This document shows, in pieces, positions 54,843 through 64,000 of a stretch of 64,000 bases of DNA. The stretch is from positions 62,001 through 126,000 of the forward strand of contig CAJYGB010000033.1 in the NCBI GenBank assembly GCA_913774355.1. Direction: 5' to 3'. Source of the stretch: an uncultured Chryseobacterium sp. (GTDB taxonomy: Bacteria > Bacteroidota > Bacteroidia > Flavobacteriales > Weeksellaceae). Below the pieces are notes generated by a model. It worked only from the letters and a program-made list of their open reading frames with translations, was not told where the DNA came from and did not search any database. Positions within the stretch are counted from its first letter, which is position 1. Each line of letters starts with the position of its first letter. The translations under genes were made by a program, and so were the position numbers.

Positions 54843-55592
54843 ATGTCTCAAATCGCCATTAACACCTCACAAAATGTAAATATTAATTTCAATACGGCCA
54901 GTGTGGGAGACCGGATGATCGCCTTCATTCTCGACCTCCTGATTAAGGCGGCCTATACGATTGCCACCTTTTACATTTTTTTTAATATCCTGGATTTGGG
55001 ATATCTCCTGAATGGTCTTGATCCATGGTCCATCCGGGCAATTTATGTCATCCTGCTTTTTCCGACTTTCATTTATCCTCTGGTTCTGGAGAGCCTTATG
55101 GAAGGCCAGACACCCGGTAAGAAAATCATGAAAATCAGGGTAGTTAAAATTGACGGCTACCAGGCAGGATTCGGGGATTATATGATCCGTTGGGTATTCA
55201 GGATTATTGATACGACTTTCATGGGTGTTGTCGGGCTGATCTCCATGATTGCCTCTAAAAATAACCAGCGCCTGGGAGACATCGCCGCCGGAACAGCTGT
55301 GATTTCTTTAAAGAACAGCATTAATATTTCACATACAATCCTGGAAAATATCAAAGAAGATTACATCCCCACTTTTCCGCAGGTGATCGCCCTGAGTGAC
55401 AACGATATGAGAATCATTAAAGACAATTACCTGAAAGCCATCCGCGTGGACGACCGGCAGATCATCAGCAGGCTTTCCGACAAAATCAAAAGTATCCTGA
55501 AGCTTGAAGCGGATGCTACCAAAATGACGGAAAGACAGTTTATCGGTGTGGTGATTAAAGATTATAATTATTATACGGGGAAAGAGAGTTAA
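54843..55592 (+). CDS. RDD family membrane protein
   Basis: The 249-residue protein starts at the ATG at 54843 (MSQIAINTSQNV). A longer frame reaching back to 54633 is only read-through of the opposite-strand gene. The RDD domain is clear: VGDRMIAFILDLLIKAA near residue 22, GQTPGKKIMKIRVVKIDG, and NNQRLGDIAAGTAVI, with three to four membrane helices. RDD genes often pair with SpoIIM and MoxR cluster genes. The C-terminal 80 residues are soluble and charged. Role unproved. Confidence 0.9.
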   Translation: MSQIAINTSQNVNINFNTASVGDRMIAFILDLLIKAAYTIATFYIFFNILDLGYLLNGLDPWSIRAIYVILLFPTFIYPLVLESLMEGQTPGKKIMKIRVVKIDGYQAGFGDYMIRWVFRIIDTTFMGVVGLISMIASKNNQRLGDIAAGTAVISLKNSINISHTILENIKEDYIPTFPQVIALSDNDMRIIKDNYLKAIRVDDRQIISRLSDKIKSILKLEADATKMTERQFIGVVIKDYNYYTGKES

Positions 55593-55593
55593 G

Positions 55594-55728
55594 AGTGAAT
55601 GGTGAATTTTGCTTTGCAAGTGAATGGTGAGTTTTTTTATCACTATATAAATCTCAGATAGTCAACTTATTATCAATTACTATTTTAAAAGTTGACTGCG
55701 CAGCAAATTCACCATTGACCATTCACTT
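55594..55728. repeat. MITE-like nested inverted repeat
   Basis: AGTGAATGGTGAATTTTGC at 55594-55612, with a second shorter copy at 55619-55631, is answered by an inverted copy (GCAAATTCACC...CCATTCACTT) at 55703-55728. Inside, AGTCAACTT (55660-55668) is the reverse complement of AAGTTGACT (55689-55697). No transposase is present. The element fills most of the 184-base gap. Confidence 0.65.
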
Positions 55729-55776
55729 CCACCTGTGCGGTGCAGTTTTTGCACTTTTGTGTTTAAAATATAAGTT

Positions 55777-56067
55777 ATGCAATTCGAGAATAACAAATCA
55801 GGAAACGGTGGGGTCATTACCCTTAATAACGATATTAAAGAGGTTGGAAGACTAACGTATACCATATTTCCGCAGGATAATAAATTAGTCATATCGTTTG
55901 TTCTGGTACACCGGGAATTTGAAGGCCGGGGCATGGGAAAATACCTGGTAGAAGAAGCCATTAAGTTTGCACGGGAAAACCAATGGAAAGTATATCCGCA
56001 TTGTTCTTATGCCAGAGCGGTTATGATACGTATGCAAAATTTGGAAGACGTGTTTTTACAACGATAA
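55777..56067 (+). CDS. Small GNAT-type N-acetyltransferase (YjdJ/COG2388-like)
   Basis: The 96-residue protein is the short GNAT form. FVLVHREFEGRGMGKYLVEE (about residues 44-63) holds the RGxG acetyl-CoA loop, followed by AIKFARENQWKVYPHCSYAR, the cysteine-containing helix typical of this subfamily. Substrate unknown. Its last 12 bases overlap the end of the convergent glycosyltransferase gene. Confidence 0.85.
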   Translation: MQFENNKSGNGGVITLNNDIKEVGRLTYTIFPQDNKLVISFVLVHREFEGRGMGKYLVEEAIKFARENQWKVYPHCSYARAVMIRMQNLEDVFLQR

Positions 56068-57027
56068 TACTTCTTTAACAAGGATTTCTTCTATATCATC
56101 AGGATAATTTACCCTAAGATGCTGATCGGAAGCTACCCAGTGCTGAATTTCTTCCGATTTCAGGACTTTTGAATTCGGGATTCCCATTTTATCCAGCGCA
56201 CAGGCATTGCATTCCTGCTCATACTGGTTGTGAATAGGAATGACGAATAATTTTTTATCCATGAAGAGCGCTTCGGCAGGACTTTCAAAACCTGCATTGC
56301 AAAGAATACCTTCACAGTTTTCAAACGCTTTTAGATATTCGGTTTCATCAATCGGGAAAACTTCGACATTTGCTTCTTTAAAGTACAGGCCGGAATACTT
56401 GGAAAACACCTTCCATTCTACCGGGATCTGTTTTAAAACCTTTATGATATTTTCATCTGAAAAGCTGGGAAGATACACCAGATAAAATCCTTTTTTTTCA
56501 GGACAAAGGTTCCGGATTTTTCGTCTGATTACAGGCTTCTTGATCTGAGGATGATAATTTTCAAAATGAAAGCCGATCCTCTCTTGGCTCGGAACATAAT
56601 ATTTTAGAACGAGCTCTCCGAAGAAATCCTTTTTATCCGGTTTAGGGGTTTCTTTAAACAGCATGGAAGCCTGATGGCTCAGCTCGATCATCGGCAGCTT
56701 TTTTAATTTGCATGCCCAGCCCGTCAGCGGCTCATAATCATTAATGATCAGATCATATTTTGAAAGCTCAATTTCCTGAATATTTCTAACTGCTTTCAGG
56801 AAGTTATTTTCCATAACCGTTTTACGATAGGATAAGCCACCTGTTTTATTATAAAGCAGGGAAACGCCTTTATATTGAAAATTAATGTCAAAATCAGCCT
56901 TTAACTGTGATTGATGTCCGCTGATCATCGTATCAACCAAGGCATATTTTTTAAGGATCGGAACAATTTCCTGCGCACGCGCTATATGTCCGTTGCCGGT
57001 TCCCTGAAAAGCATATAGAATTTTCAT
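56056..57027 (-). CDS. MurG-like glycosyltransferase
   Basis: The 323-residue protein is a GT-B-fold transferase with FQGTGNGHIARAQEIVPIL at the N-terminus (glycine loop as in MurG/GT28) and GILCNAGFESPAEALFMDKK, which matches the nucleotide-sugar region, near residues 234-253. It probably adds a sugar to a lipid or glycan at the inner membrane. It overlaps the metallophosphoesterase gene by four bases, so the two may act in one glycolipid pathway. Donor and acceptor are unknown. Confidence 0.8.
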   Translation of the reverse strand: MKILYAFQGTGNGHIARAQEIVPILKKYALVDTMISGHQSQLKADFDINFQYKGVSLLYNKTGGLSYRKTVMENNFLKAVRNIQEIELSKYDLIINDYEPLTGWACKLKKLPMIELSHQASMLFKETPKPDKKDFFGELVLKYYVPSQERIGFHFENYHPQIKKPVIRRKIRNLCPEKKGFYLVYLPSFSDENIIKVLKQIPVEWKVFSKYSGLYFKEANVEVFPIDETEYLKAFENCEGILCNAGFESPAEALFMDKKLFVIPIHNQYEQECNACALDKMGIPNSKVLKSEEIQHWVASDQHLRVNYPDDIEEILVKEVLSL

Positions 57028-57851
57028 TTGGTAAAATTGGTTACGATTTTTAAAAGTTCCGTATTATCCATATCCTGGATTTCTTCGGTTATGTCGTCTT
57101 TCAGCAGGTGTTTGTGGTCGTCGTAGTAAAAGATCTTCCATTCGTTTTCGTGGTATTCCAATGCGGAAAGATTCTCAATCCAATCCCCCGAATTCATATA
57201 AGTACACGAACCTTTTTTGTTAACCACCTCCCGGATCTGAGGCTGGTGGATATGCCCGCAAATTACATAATCGTAATGGTTATCGATGGCCAGTTCGGAA
57301 GCGGTGAGTTCGAAATCGCCAATATATTTAACCGCTTTCTTTACATTATTCTTGATTTTTTTTGAAAAGGAATATTTTTCTTTACCCATCTTTTCCAGAA
57401 ACCAGTTGACAACATTATTGATGACGATAAGCAAATCATATCCCTTTCCTCCGAGTTTTGCAATCCACTTTGAATGCTGTACGGATGCATCAAAAACATC
57501 GCCATGGAAGATCCAGGTTTTTTTATCGTTAATATTCAGGCAGATTTTATTGCAGACTTTGAGTTTACCCAATTCAAAATCGGTAAACTTCCGGAACATT
57601 TCGTCGTGATTTCCGGTGATGTAGAACACATCAGTATTTTTTGTAGCCAGTGAAAGAATCTTTTTGATCACTTTCAGGTGGGGTTTAGGGAAGTAAGACT
57701 TTTTGAACTGCCAGATATCAATAATATCACCGTTCAGCACCAGTGTTTTAGGCTGAATGGAATTAAGATACCTTAGCAATTCTTTAGCCTTACATCCGTA
57801 AGTTCCCAAATGAACATCCGATATAACAACCAATTCAACGTTTCTTTTCAT
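57024..57851 (-). CDS. LpxH-like metallophosphoesterase (UDP-2,3-diacylglucosamine diphosphatase family)
   Basis: The 275-residue enzyme has all calcineurin-type motifs: ISDVHLG (DxH), LNGDIIDIW (GDxxD), ITGNHDEM (GNHD), IFHGDVFD and VICGHIHQPQI (GHxH). The family includes LpxH, which cleaves UDP-diacylglucosamine in lipid A synthesis, but also other lipid phosphatases. I chose the ATG at 57851 because the longer frame begins at a TTG. It is translationally coupled to the glycosyltransferase gene. Lipid A or glycolipid work is inference from family and neighbour. Confidence 0.8.
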   Translation of the reverse strand: MKRNVELVVISDVHLGTYGCKAKELLRYLNSIQPKTLVLNGDIIDIWQFKKSYFPKPHLKVIKKILSLATKNTDVFYITGNHDEMFRKFTDFELGKLKVCNKICLNINDKKTWIFHGDVFDASVQHSKWIAKLGGKGYDLLIVINNVVNWFLEKMGKEKYSFSKKIKNNVKKAVKYIGDFELTASELAIDNHYDYVICGHIHQPQIREVVNKKGSCTYMNSGDWIENLSALEYHENEWKIFYYDDHKHLLKDDITEEIQDMDNTELLKIVTNFTK

Positions 57852-57908
57852 AGTTTTATGCAAAGAAAGTACTTGAAAATTAACTGTATATGAATGCTAT
57901 ATTATTTT

Positions 57909-58649
57909 TTATAACGTTTCCATCAACTCTTCGGTGACTTCCATGTTGTGATACACGTTCTGTACGTCATCATCATCTTCGAAACGCTCCAGCATTTTCA
58001 TATTTGCCTTGAATTGTTCTTCGGTTACTTCTTTGGTATTATTCGGGATCCTCTGAAGCTCCGCACTTTTTGCTTCAATTCCCAGTTCGTCCAGTTTGTG
58101 CGACAGAGAACCGAAATCTTCAAAAGCCGTCGTGATCATTACTTCTTCCTCATCTTTTTCCACATCTTCCGCACCACCGTCGATCATTTCCATTTCGAAA
58201 TCATCCCAATCCATTTTGATTTGTGCCAGATCAATGGTAAAAATTCCTTTTCTGTCGAAGATGAAAGCCAGCTCACCGTTTTTACCTAAGTTTCCATCAA
58301 ATTTATTGAAGATCGCTCTTACATTGGCTACCGTTCTTGTCGTATTGTTTGTCGTGCATTCTACGAAAAAAGCAACGCCGCCCTGACCGTATCCTTCATA
58401 GGTAATTTCTTCATAATTTTCCGCATCCGCACCGCTTGCTTTTTTAATGGCTCTTTCCACATTATCCTTAGGCATATTGGCCCCTTTCGCATTCTGGATA
58501 CATCTTCTCAGTGCAGGATTAGATTCCGGATCCGCACCTCCTGCCTTCACTGCCAGTGCAATATCTTTACCTATTTTAGAGAAAGTTTTGGCCATCTTGT
58601 CCCATCTGGCCATTTTAGAAGCTTTTCGATATTCAAATGCTCTTCCCAT
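57909..58649 (-). CDS. YebC/PmpR family protein
   Basis: The 246-residue protein has the complete YebC pattern: MGRAFEYRKASKMARWDKMA at the N-terminus, the NMPKDNVERAIKKASG motif, EGYGQGGVAFFVECTTNNT, and an acidic C-terminal domain. YebC proteins are described as DNA-binding regulators and, more recently, as factors that help ribosomes pass proline-rich stretches. Which role applies here is not shown. It appears to be a single gene. Confidence 0.93.
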   Translation of the reverse strand: MGRAFEYRKASKMARWDKMAKTFSKIGKDIALAVKAGGADPESNPALRRCIQNAKGANMPKDNVERAIKKASGADAENYEEITYEGYGQGGVAFFVECTTNNTTRTVANVRAIFNKFDGNLGKNGELAFIFDRKGIFTIDLAQIKMDWDDFEMEMIDGGAEDVEKDEEEVMITTAFEDFGSLSHKLDELGIEAKSAELQRIPNNTKEVTEEQFKANMKMLERFEDDDDVQNVYHNMEVTEELMETL

Positions 58650-58696
58650 TTTATATTTTAATTTTCAACAAAATTAATTAAAAGTCGACGAAAAAA

Positions 58697-58732
58697 AAAT
58701 ACCCCCAGAACACTGGAGGTATTTATATTTAG
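58697..58732 (-). terminator. Hairpin terminator of the OmpA-family gene
   Basis: On the minus strand AAATACCTCCAG pairs with CTGGGGGTATTT around TGTT, followed by TTTTTT. It lies about 10 bp after the stop. Confidence 0.85.
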
Positions 58733-58742
58733 AAAAATTTAA

Positions 58743-60230
58743 TTATTTTCTTCTTTTTTTAGCCGGAGCTTTTTTCTTAGCCGGAGCTTTTTTAACTTTT
58801 ACCGGAGTCGGATCATCGTAATCTCTCTTTTTAAGAGCATTCCACTGAGCCGCATCTTCGATAGCTGTTACCACTACTTTTCTGTCTACTTGTCTTTCAG
58901 CATCAGAAGCTGTAGCAGGTACAGTAGCTTTTGCTTTACCAATACCGATAGATTTAAGTGCGTTAGCATCAACCCCTCTTGCATCCAAAGCAGCAACTAC
59001 AGCAGCAGCTCTTTCTCTGGATAATTTCAGGTTGTAAGCTTCTGAACCTTTAGCATCAGTTCTACCTTCTAACAGATAGTTACCTCCGTCTTTCTTGATC
59101 AGGTCAGCAGCCTCGTCAAGAGCTGGCTTAGATTCAGCTTTGATTGTCGCTTTGTTGAAATCAAAGAATACACTTCCTAATTTCTCTTCAACAGTTTTAG
59201 CTGTTACAGTTCTTGGCTTAGGACATCCGTTGTATTCTGGAAGACCTGGTACGGTAGGACAAGCATCATCTTTATCAAGGATACCATCACCGTCTGTATC
59301 TGGCCAAGGACATCCGTTGTTTTCTGCAGGACCTGCAACTGTAGGACAAGCATCATCTTTATCGATTACACCGTCACCGTCTGTATCTGGCCAAGGGCAT
59401 CCGTTGTTTTCAACCGGACCAGCTACGTCTGGACATTGATCGTCTTTATCTGGAACACCGTCACCATCTGTATCAGGACATCCCTGGAATTCCGGTAAAC
59501 CTGGTGTATCAGGACATAAATCGTCTTTATCTAAGATACCATCTTTATCTCTGTCTCTGTTTCCGAATCTGAAGTTAAGAGATGCGGAAGCTTGCCAGAA
59601 GTTAGCAACGTTTGATTTATCTCCAGGAGTAGCTACGTAATCTCCCTGTACTCCTAAACCGAAGTTCTTCGTTAACCAGAAGTTAACACCAGCACCTGCA
59701 GCAACAGCAAAGAAGTTAGCTTTACCATTTTCGTTACCGTTATCTCCATTGCTCACCATTACACCGTTAGCATCCATTCTTGGGAATGTAAGCGAAGTAT
59801 AATCATGTCTCAGGTAGTTAGCACCAACTCTTAAATATGGATCGAACCAAGATTCTTCATTCCAGATAAGCCCTGCAGCTTTAGCCTGGAAACCAAGACC
59901 TGTCATTAACATGAACTCTTTCCCCATGTTGAATCTTTTGTTTTCAACATTCCCAACAGTCGTCTGCCAGTCGATTACCAAACCTTTACCGATGTTCCTA
60001 GCTACAGTAAGTTTTGATAATGGTGGAGTAATAGAGAAATTGTTCACATTGAACATTGTTTTTGTCAAGTTTCTAGCAGAGAATGTATTACTGAAATTAC
60101 TTCCCTGTGCAAGGTGATTTTCCGCGTGAGCACCAACCCCGATCAACCACGGATTGTTGGTAGTCTGAGCGAACACAGTAGAAGCAACAGTAAGTGCCAA
60201 TGCTGAAATTCCTAATTTTAGATTTTTCAT
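58743..60230 (-). CDS. OmpA-family outer-membrane protein with thrombospondin-3-type repeats
   Basis: The 495-residue protein has a signal peptide (ending VFAQ), an N-terminal beta-barrel (about residues 22-225), four Asp-rich calcium-binding TSP3-type units (about 228-340; DTDGDGVIDKDDACPTVAGP) and a C-terminal OmpA domain (about 347-460; VFFDFNKATIKAESKPALDE, LEGRTDAKGSEAYNLKLSR) that binds peptidoglycan. It should link the outer membrane to the cell wall. The very end is a basic tail (KKAPAKKKAPAKKRRK), unusual for the family. A promoter lies at 60260-60291. Confidence 0.93.
   Translation of the reverse strand: MKNLKLGISALALTVASTVFAQTTNNPWLIGVGAHAENHLAQGSNFSNTFSARNLTKTMFNVNNFSITPPLSKLTVARNIGKGLVIDWQTTVGNVENKRFNMGKEFMLMTGLGFQAKAAGLIWNEESWFDPYLRVGANYLRHDYTSLTFPRMDANGVMVSNGDNGNENGKANFFAVAAGAGVNFWLTKNFGLGVQGDYVATPGDKSNVANFWQASASLNFRFGNRDRDKDGILDKDDLCPDTPGLPEFQGCPDTDGDGVPDKDDQCPDVAGPVENNGCPWPDTDGDGVIDKDDACPTVAGPAENNGCPWPDTDGDGILDKDDACPTVPGLPEYNGCPKPRTVTAKTVEEKLGSVFFDFNKATIKAESKPALDEAADLIKKDGGNYLLEGRTDAKGSEAYNLKLSRERAAAVVAALDARGVDANALKSIGIGKAKATVPATASDAERQVDRKVVVTAIEDAAQWNALKKRDYDDPTPVKVKKAPAKKKAPAKKRRK
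59222..59465 (-). repeat. Tandem 87-base repeat units inside the OmpA-type gene
   Basis: Three consecutive units encode 29-residue segments beginning DTDGDG and ending NNGCPWP or similar. The two central units are nearly identical at DNA level (the string with GGACATCCGTTGTTTTC recurs). Such tandem DNA can expand or contract by recombination. Confidence 0.75.
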
Positions 60231-60259
60231 AGAATTAAATGATTAAATAATTGATAATG

Positions 60260-60291
60260 CAAAATAAATATAATTTTTCTTTATATACAAA
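60260..60291 (-). promoter_or_regulatory. Promoter of the OmpA-family gene
   Basis: On the minus strand TTTG (60288-60291) is followed after 21 bases by TATTTTG (60260-60266), close to the Bacteroidetes consensus. The leader to the start codon is about 29 bases, typical for a strongly expressed outer-membrane gene. Confidence 0.6.
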
Positions 60292-60307
60292 GTTTTCACG
60301 CTGATTT

Positions 60308-60766
60308 TTAACTTTTCTTTAATATTCTGTCGAGGTTTCGTTTATTTTCTCTATCTTTTATGCTTTCCCTTTTATCAAAGAGTTTTTTCCCTCTACCAAG
60401 CGCAATCAGGACCTTTGCTTTTCCCCTGTCGTTAATGTATAATTTTAAAGGTATGATCGTATTGCCTGCATCCTTTAACTTTTTTTCAAGTTTTTGTAAT
60501 TCTTTTTTGTGCAAGAGCAATTTCCGTTCCCTTTTTGTTTTATGGTTGTAAAAAGTTCCCAGTTTATATTCGTCAATCATCATGTTGATGATGTACAATT
60601 CCCCATCAATAAACTGACAGAAGGATTCTGCAATGGATGCTTTTGAAGAGCGCAAAGATTTTATTTCCGTACCCGTAAGAACCATTCCTGCTTCAAATTC
60701 TTCAAGGATTTCGTATTCAAAACGGGCTCTTCTGTTTACTATATTTACTGTTTTTTCAATCTTCAT
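60308..60766 (-). CDS. smpB: SsrA-binding protein SmpB
   Basis: SmpB carries tmRNA to stalled ribosomes for trans-translation. The 152-residue protein has the family motifs NRRARFEYEILEEFEAGMVL, GTEIKSLRSSKASIAESF, LLLHKKELQKLEKKL and the basic C-terminal GKKLFDKRESIKDRENKR tail that enters the ribosome. Length is normal. No tmRNA gene is visible in this window. Confidence 0.97.
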   Translation of the reverse strand: MKIEKTVNIVNRRARFEYEILEEFEAGMVLTGTEIKSLRSSKASIAESFCQFIDGELYIINMMIDEYKLGTFYNHKTKRERKLLLHKKELQKLEKKLKDAGNTIIPLKLYINDRGKAKVLIALGRGKKLFDKRESIKDRENKRNLDRILKKS

Positions 60767-60887
60767 TTTAAGTTGTTCTATTTAGGATAATGCAATAAGA
60801 ATGCATTTTGAGGCAATTCCTTCCGGAGAACTTCCCACCGAAAGGTTATTTATCTGATGGAATATATAAAAAATATCCCATATTTAA

Positions 60888-62582
<1,695 letters not shown>

Positions 62583-62602
62583 CATCCGTTCGCATAGAAT
62601 TT

Positions 62603-62632
62603 AAAGCGTTTCCGCCGGGAACGCTTTTTTAT
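62603..62632 (+). terminator. Hairpin terminator of the ABC-F gene
   Basis: AAAGCGTT pairs with AACGCTTT around TCCGCCGGG, followed by TTTT, 20 bp after the stop. Confidence 0.8.
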
Positions 62633-62661
62633 TTATACCTTAGGGTAAATAATTGCCCATC

Positions 62662-64000
62662 ATGAAAAAGTTATTTTATCTCATAATTCTGCTGTGCTTT
62701 TTTACAACTTACGGTCAGTCCAGAGATCCACGGTATCAGCCGAAGCCTTATGTGGAAATTAAGCATCCGGAATGGACGAAAAACGCAACGATTTACGAAG
62801 TCAATATCAGGCAGTATACTCCGGAAGGCACCTTTAAAGCATTTGAGAAACATCTTCCCCGGCTGAAAAAAATGGGTGTGGATATTATCTGGCTCATGCC
62901 CATCCATCCGATCGGGGAACTTCACAGAAAGGGCAGTCTCGGAAGCTACTATTCGGTGAAAGATTTCAAAGGCATCAATCCTGATTTCGGGTCTTTGGCC
63001 GACTTTAAGAATCTGGTGAATAAAATCCACAGCATGGGAATGTATGTGCTCATCGACTGGGTCGGAAACCACTCGGCCTGGGACAATCCCCTGGCACAGC
63101 AGCATCCGGACTGGTATACCCAAACGCGGGAAGGGAAATTCCAGCCGACGCCCTGGTACGATTGGGATGATGTGATCGATTTCGATTATAACAACCCGGA
63201 TTTGAGGATATACATGACCGACGCACTCAAATATTGGGTTTCGCAAACCAATATCGACGGCTACCGTTGCGATGTAGCAGGATTTATCCCTGTCGATTTC
63301 TGGGAAAACGCAAGGGCGGAACTGGATGAGATAAAACCGGTTTTCATGCTCGCCGAATGGGAATCCCGGGATCTGTATAAAAAGTCTTTTGATATGACTT
63401 ATTCCTGGACGCTCTGGGACAAACTGAAACAGGCCACCATGGAAAAGAAAGGTGCACCGGCACTTTTCGAATACATGGCCCATGATGTCAACAGCTTTCC
63501 TTTTGATTCGTACCGGATGACCTTTACAGATAATCATGATAAAAATTCTTGGGAAGGAAACCAGTTTTCTAATTTCGGAGACGGGCTTGAAGCGGCTATG
63601 GTCCTATGCAGTACTATTAACGGAATGCCTTTGGTATACAGCGGGCAGGAAGCAGGCCTGAACCGGAGCCTCGCTTTTTTCGAGAAAGATCCGATCGAGT
63701 GGAAAAACCATAAGTTTGCTTTGATGTATGAAAAACTGTTTACCCTGAAACATAACAATCAGGCATTGTGGAACGGAAAATGGGGTGGCGAAATGGAACG
63801 TGTTACGAATGACAAGATGAATAAAATCCTGTCTTTTTACCGGGAGAAAAACGGGGATGCCGTTCTTACGGTAATTAATTTCTCCGATCAGGATGCGGAA
63901 GTAAAACTGGATTCAAAATATCTCAGAAACAGCTACAGAGAACTGTTTTCCGGAAGCCCTTTCATCATTTCCCAAGACAAAACCCCGCTGAAACTTAAAG
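62662..64000 (+). CDS. GH13 alpha-amylase family protein (C-terminus cut by window end)
   Basis: The reading frame starts at ATG 62662 with a signal peptide (KKLFYLIILLCFFTTYGQ) and stays open to the window end, giving 446 residues. GH13 motifs are in order: YVLIDWVGNHSA (region I), IDGYRCDVAGF (region II with the nucleophile Asp), VFMLAEWE (general acid Glu) and FTDNHDKNSW (region IV Asp). An exported alpha-amylase acting on starch or maltodextrins is likely. The stop and C-terminal domain lie outside the window. A minus-strand open frame inside it is a shadow. Confidence 0.92.
   Translation, partial: MKKLFYLIILLCFFTTYGQSRDPRYQPKPYVEIKHPEWTKNATIYEVNIRQYTPEGTFKAFEKHLPRLKKMGVDIIWLMPIHPIGELHRKGSLGSYYSVKDFKGINPDFGSLADFKNLVNKIHSMGMYVLIDWVGNHSAWDNPLAQQHPDWYTQTREGKFQPTPWYDWDDVIDFDYNNPDLRIYMTDALKYWVSQTNIDGYRCDVAGFIPVDFWENARAELDEIKPVFMLAEWESRDLYKKSFDMTYSWTLWDKLKQATMEKKGAPALFEYMAHDVNSFPFDSYRMTFTDNHDKNSWEGNQFSNFGDGLEAAMVLCSTINGMPLVYSGQEAGLNRSLAFFEKDPIEWKNHKFALMYEKLFTLKHNNQALWNGKWGGEMERVTNDKMNKILSFYREKNGDAVLTVINFSDQDAEVKLDSKYLRNSYRELFSGSPFIISQDKTPLKLK

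Noticed and set aside
62671..63537. Long minus-strand open frame (288 codons) near the right end
   Set aside because: The plus strand encodes a complete GH13 catalytic core with all four motifs over the same bases; the minus frame resembles nothing and is a shadow.

Overview
This window looks like core chromosome from a flavobacterium of the Chryseobacterium/Weeksellaceae type. The inference rests on several signs: two secreted proteins with type IX secretion (T9SS) type A C-terminal sorting domains, Bacteroidetes promoters of the form TTTG-N19-TAnnTTTG (an exact match precedes ferritin), a bacillithiol gene (bshA), a methionine synthase split in two genes, many Bacteroidetes-only DUF families (4292, 4254, 2851, 4350) and an AT-rich base composition. 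I see no rRNA, tRNA, CRISPR array, insertion sequence or prophage.

Layout. 1-7.2 kb: a plus-strand run for the envelope and cofactors (O-antigen-type flippase, sugar-nucleotide transferase, DUF4292 lipoprotein, EnvC-like amidase activator, TatA, DUF4254, lipoprotein, RibA). 7.3-13.6 kb: GH3 hexosaminidase, an unknown secreted protein, BshA, DUF2851, PspC and GNAT. 13.9-20 kb: SIMPL protein, a tandem pair of carboxypeptidase-regulatory-like proteins, an AddA/RecB-like helicase-nuclease, and a small membrane-protein gene broken by a (TAAA)n repeat and a frameshift. 20-31 kb: ferritin, Spy-like and Arg/Gly/Asn-rich secreted proteins, MalQ with starch-binding modules, a T9SS cargo, CysS, FolE and two unknown genes.

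31-42.5 kb is the most coherent unit. On the minus strand a SAM-I riboswitch (42372-42476) leads into metX, a homoserine dehydrogenase with ACT domains but no kinase, metZ, the homocysteine methyltransferase half of MetH, a fatty-acid desaturase, the cobalamin half of MetH, a self-inhibited Fic protein and metF. Together these carry homoserine to methionine, including supply of the methyl group. The desaturase and the Fic protein are unexpected passengers. Whether the riboswitch governs the distal genes is not shown, because the gaps before metZ (207 bp) and before the first metH half (73 bp) hold repeats and could hold other promoters.

42.6-64 kb: a GH63-type glucosidase, a T9SS fibronectin-III protein, OsmC with a phosphodiester glycosidase, the conserved MoxR-DUF58-DUF4350-DUF4129-membrane-SpoIIM cluster with a divergent RDD protein, a glycosyltransferase/metallophosphoesterase pair, YebC, an OmpA-type outer-membrane protein with calcium-binding repeats, SmpB, an asymmetric ABC-F ATPase and a GH13 alpha-amylase cut by the window end. 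Intergenic DNA holds several dispersed and palindromic repeats. I did not find a clearly new multi-gene system. The best leads are the tetranucleotide-repeat locus, the passengers in the methionine operon and the one-site ABC-F protein.
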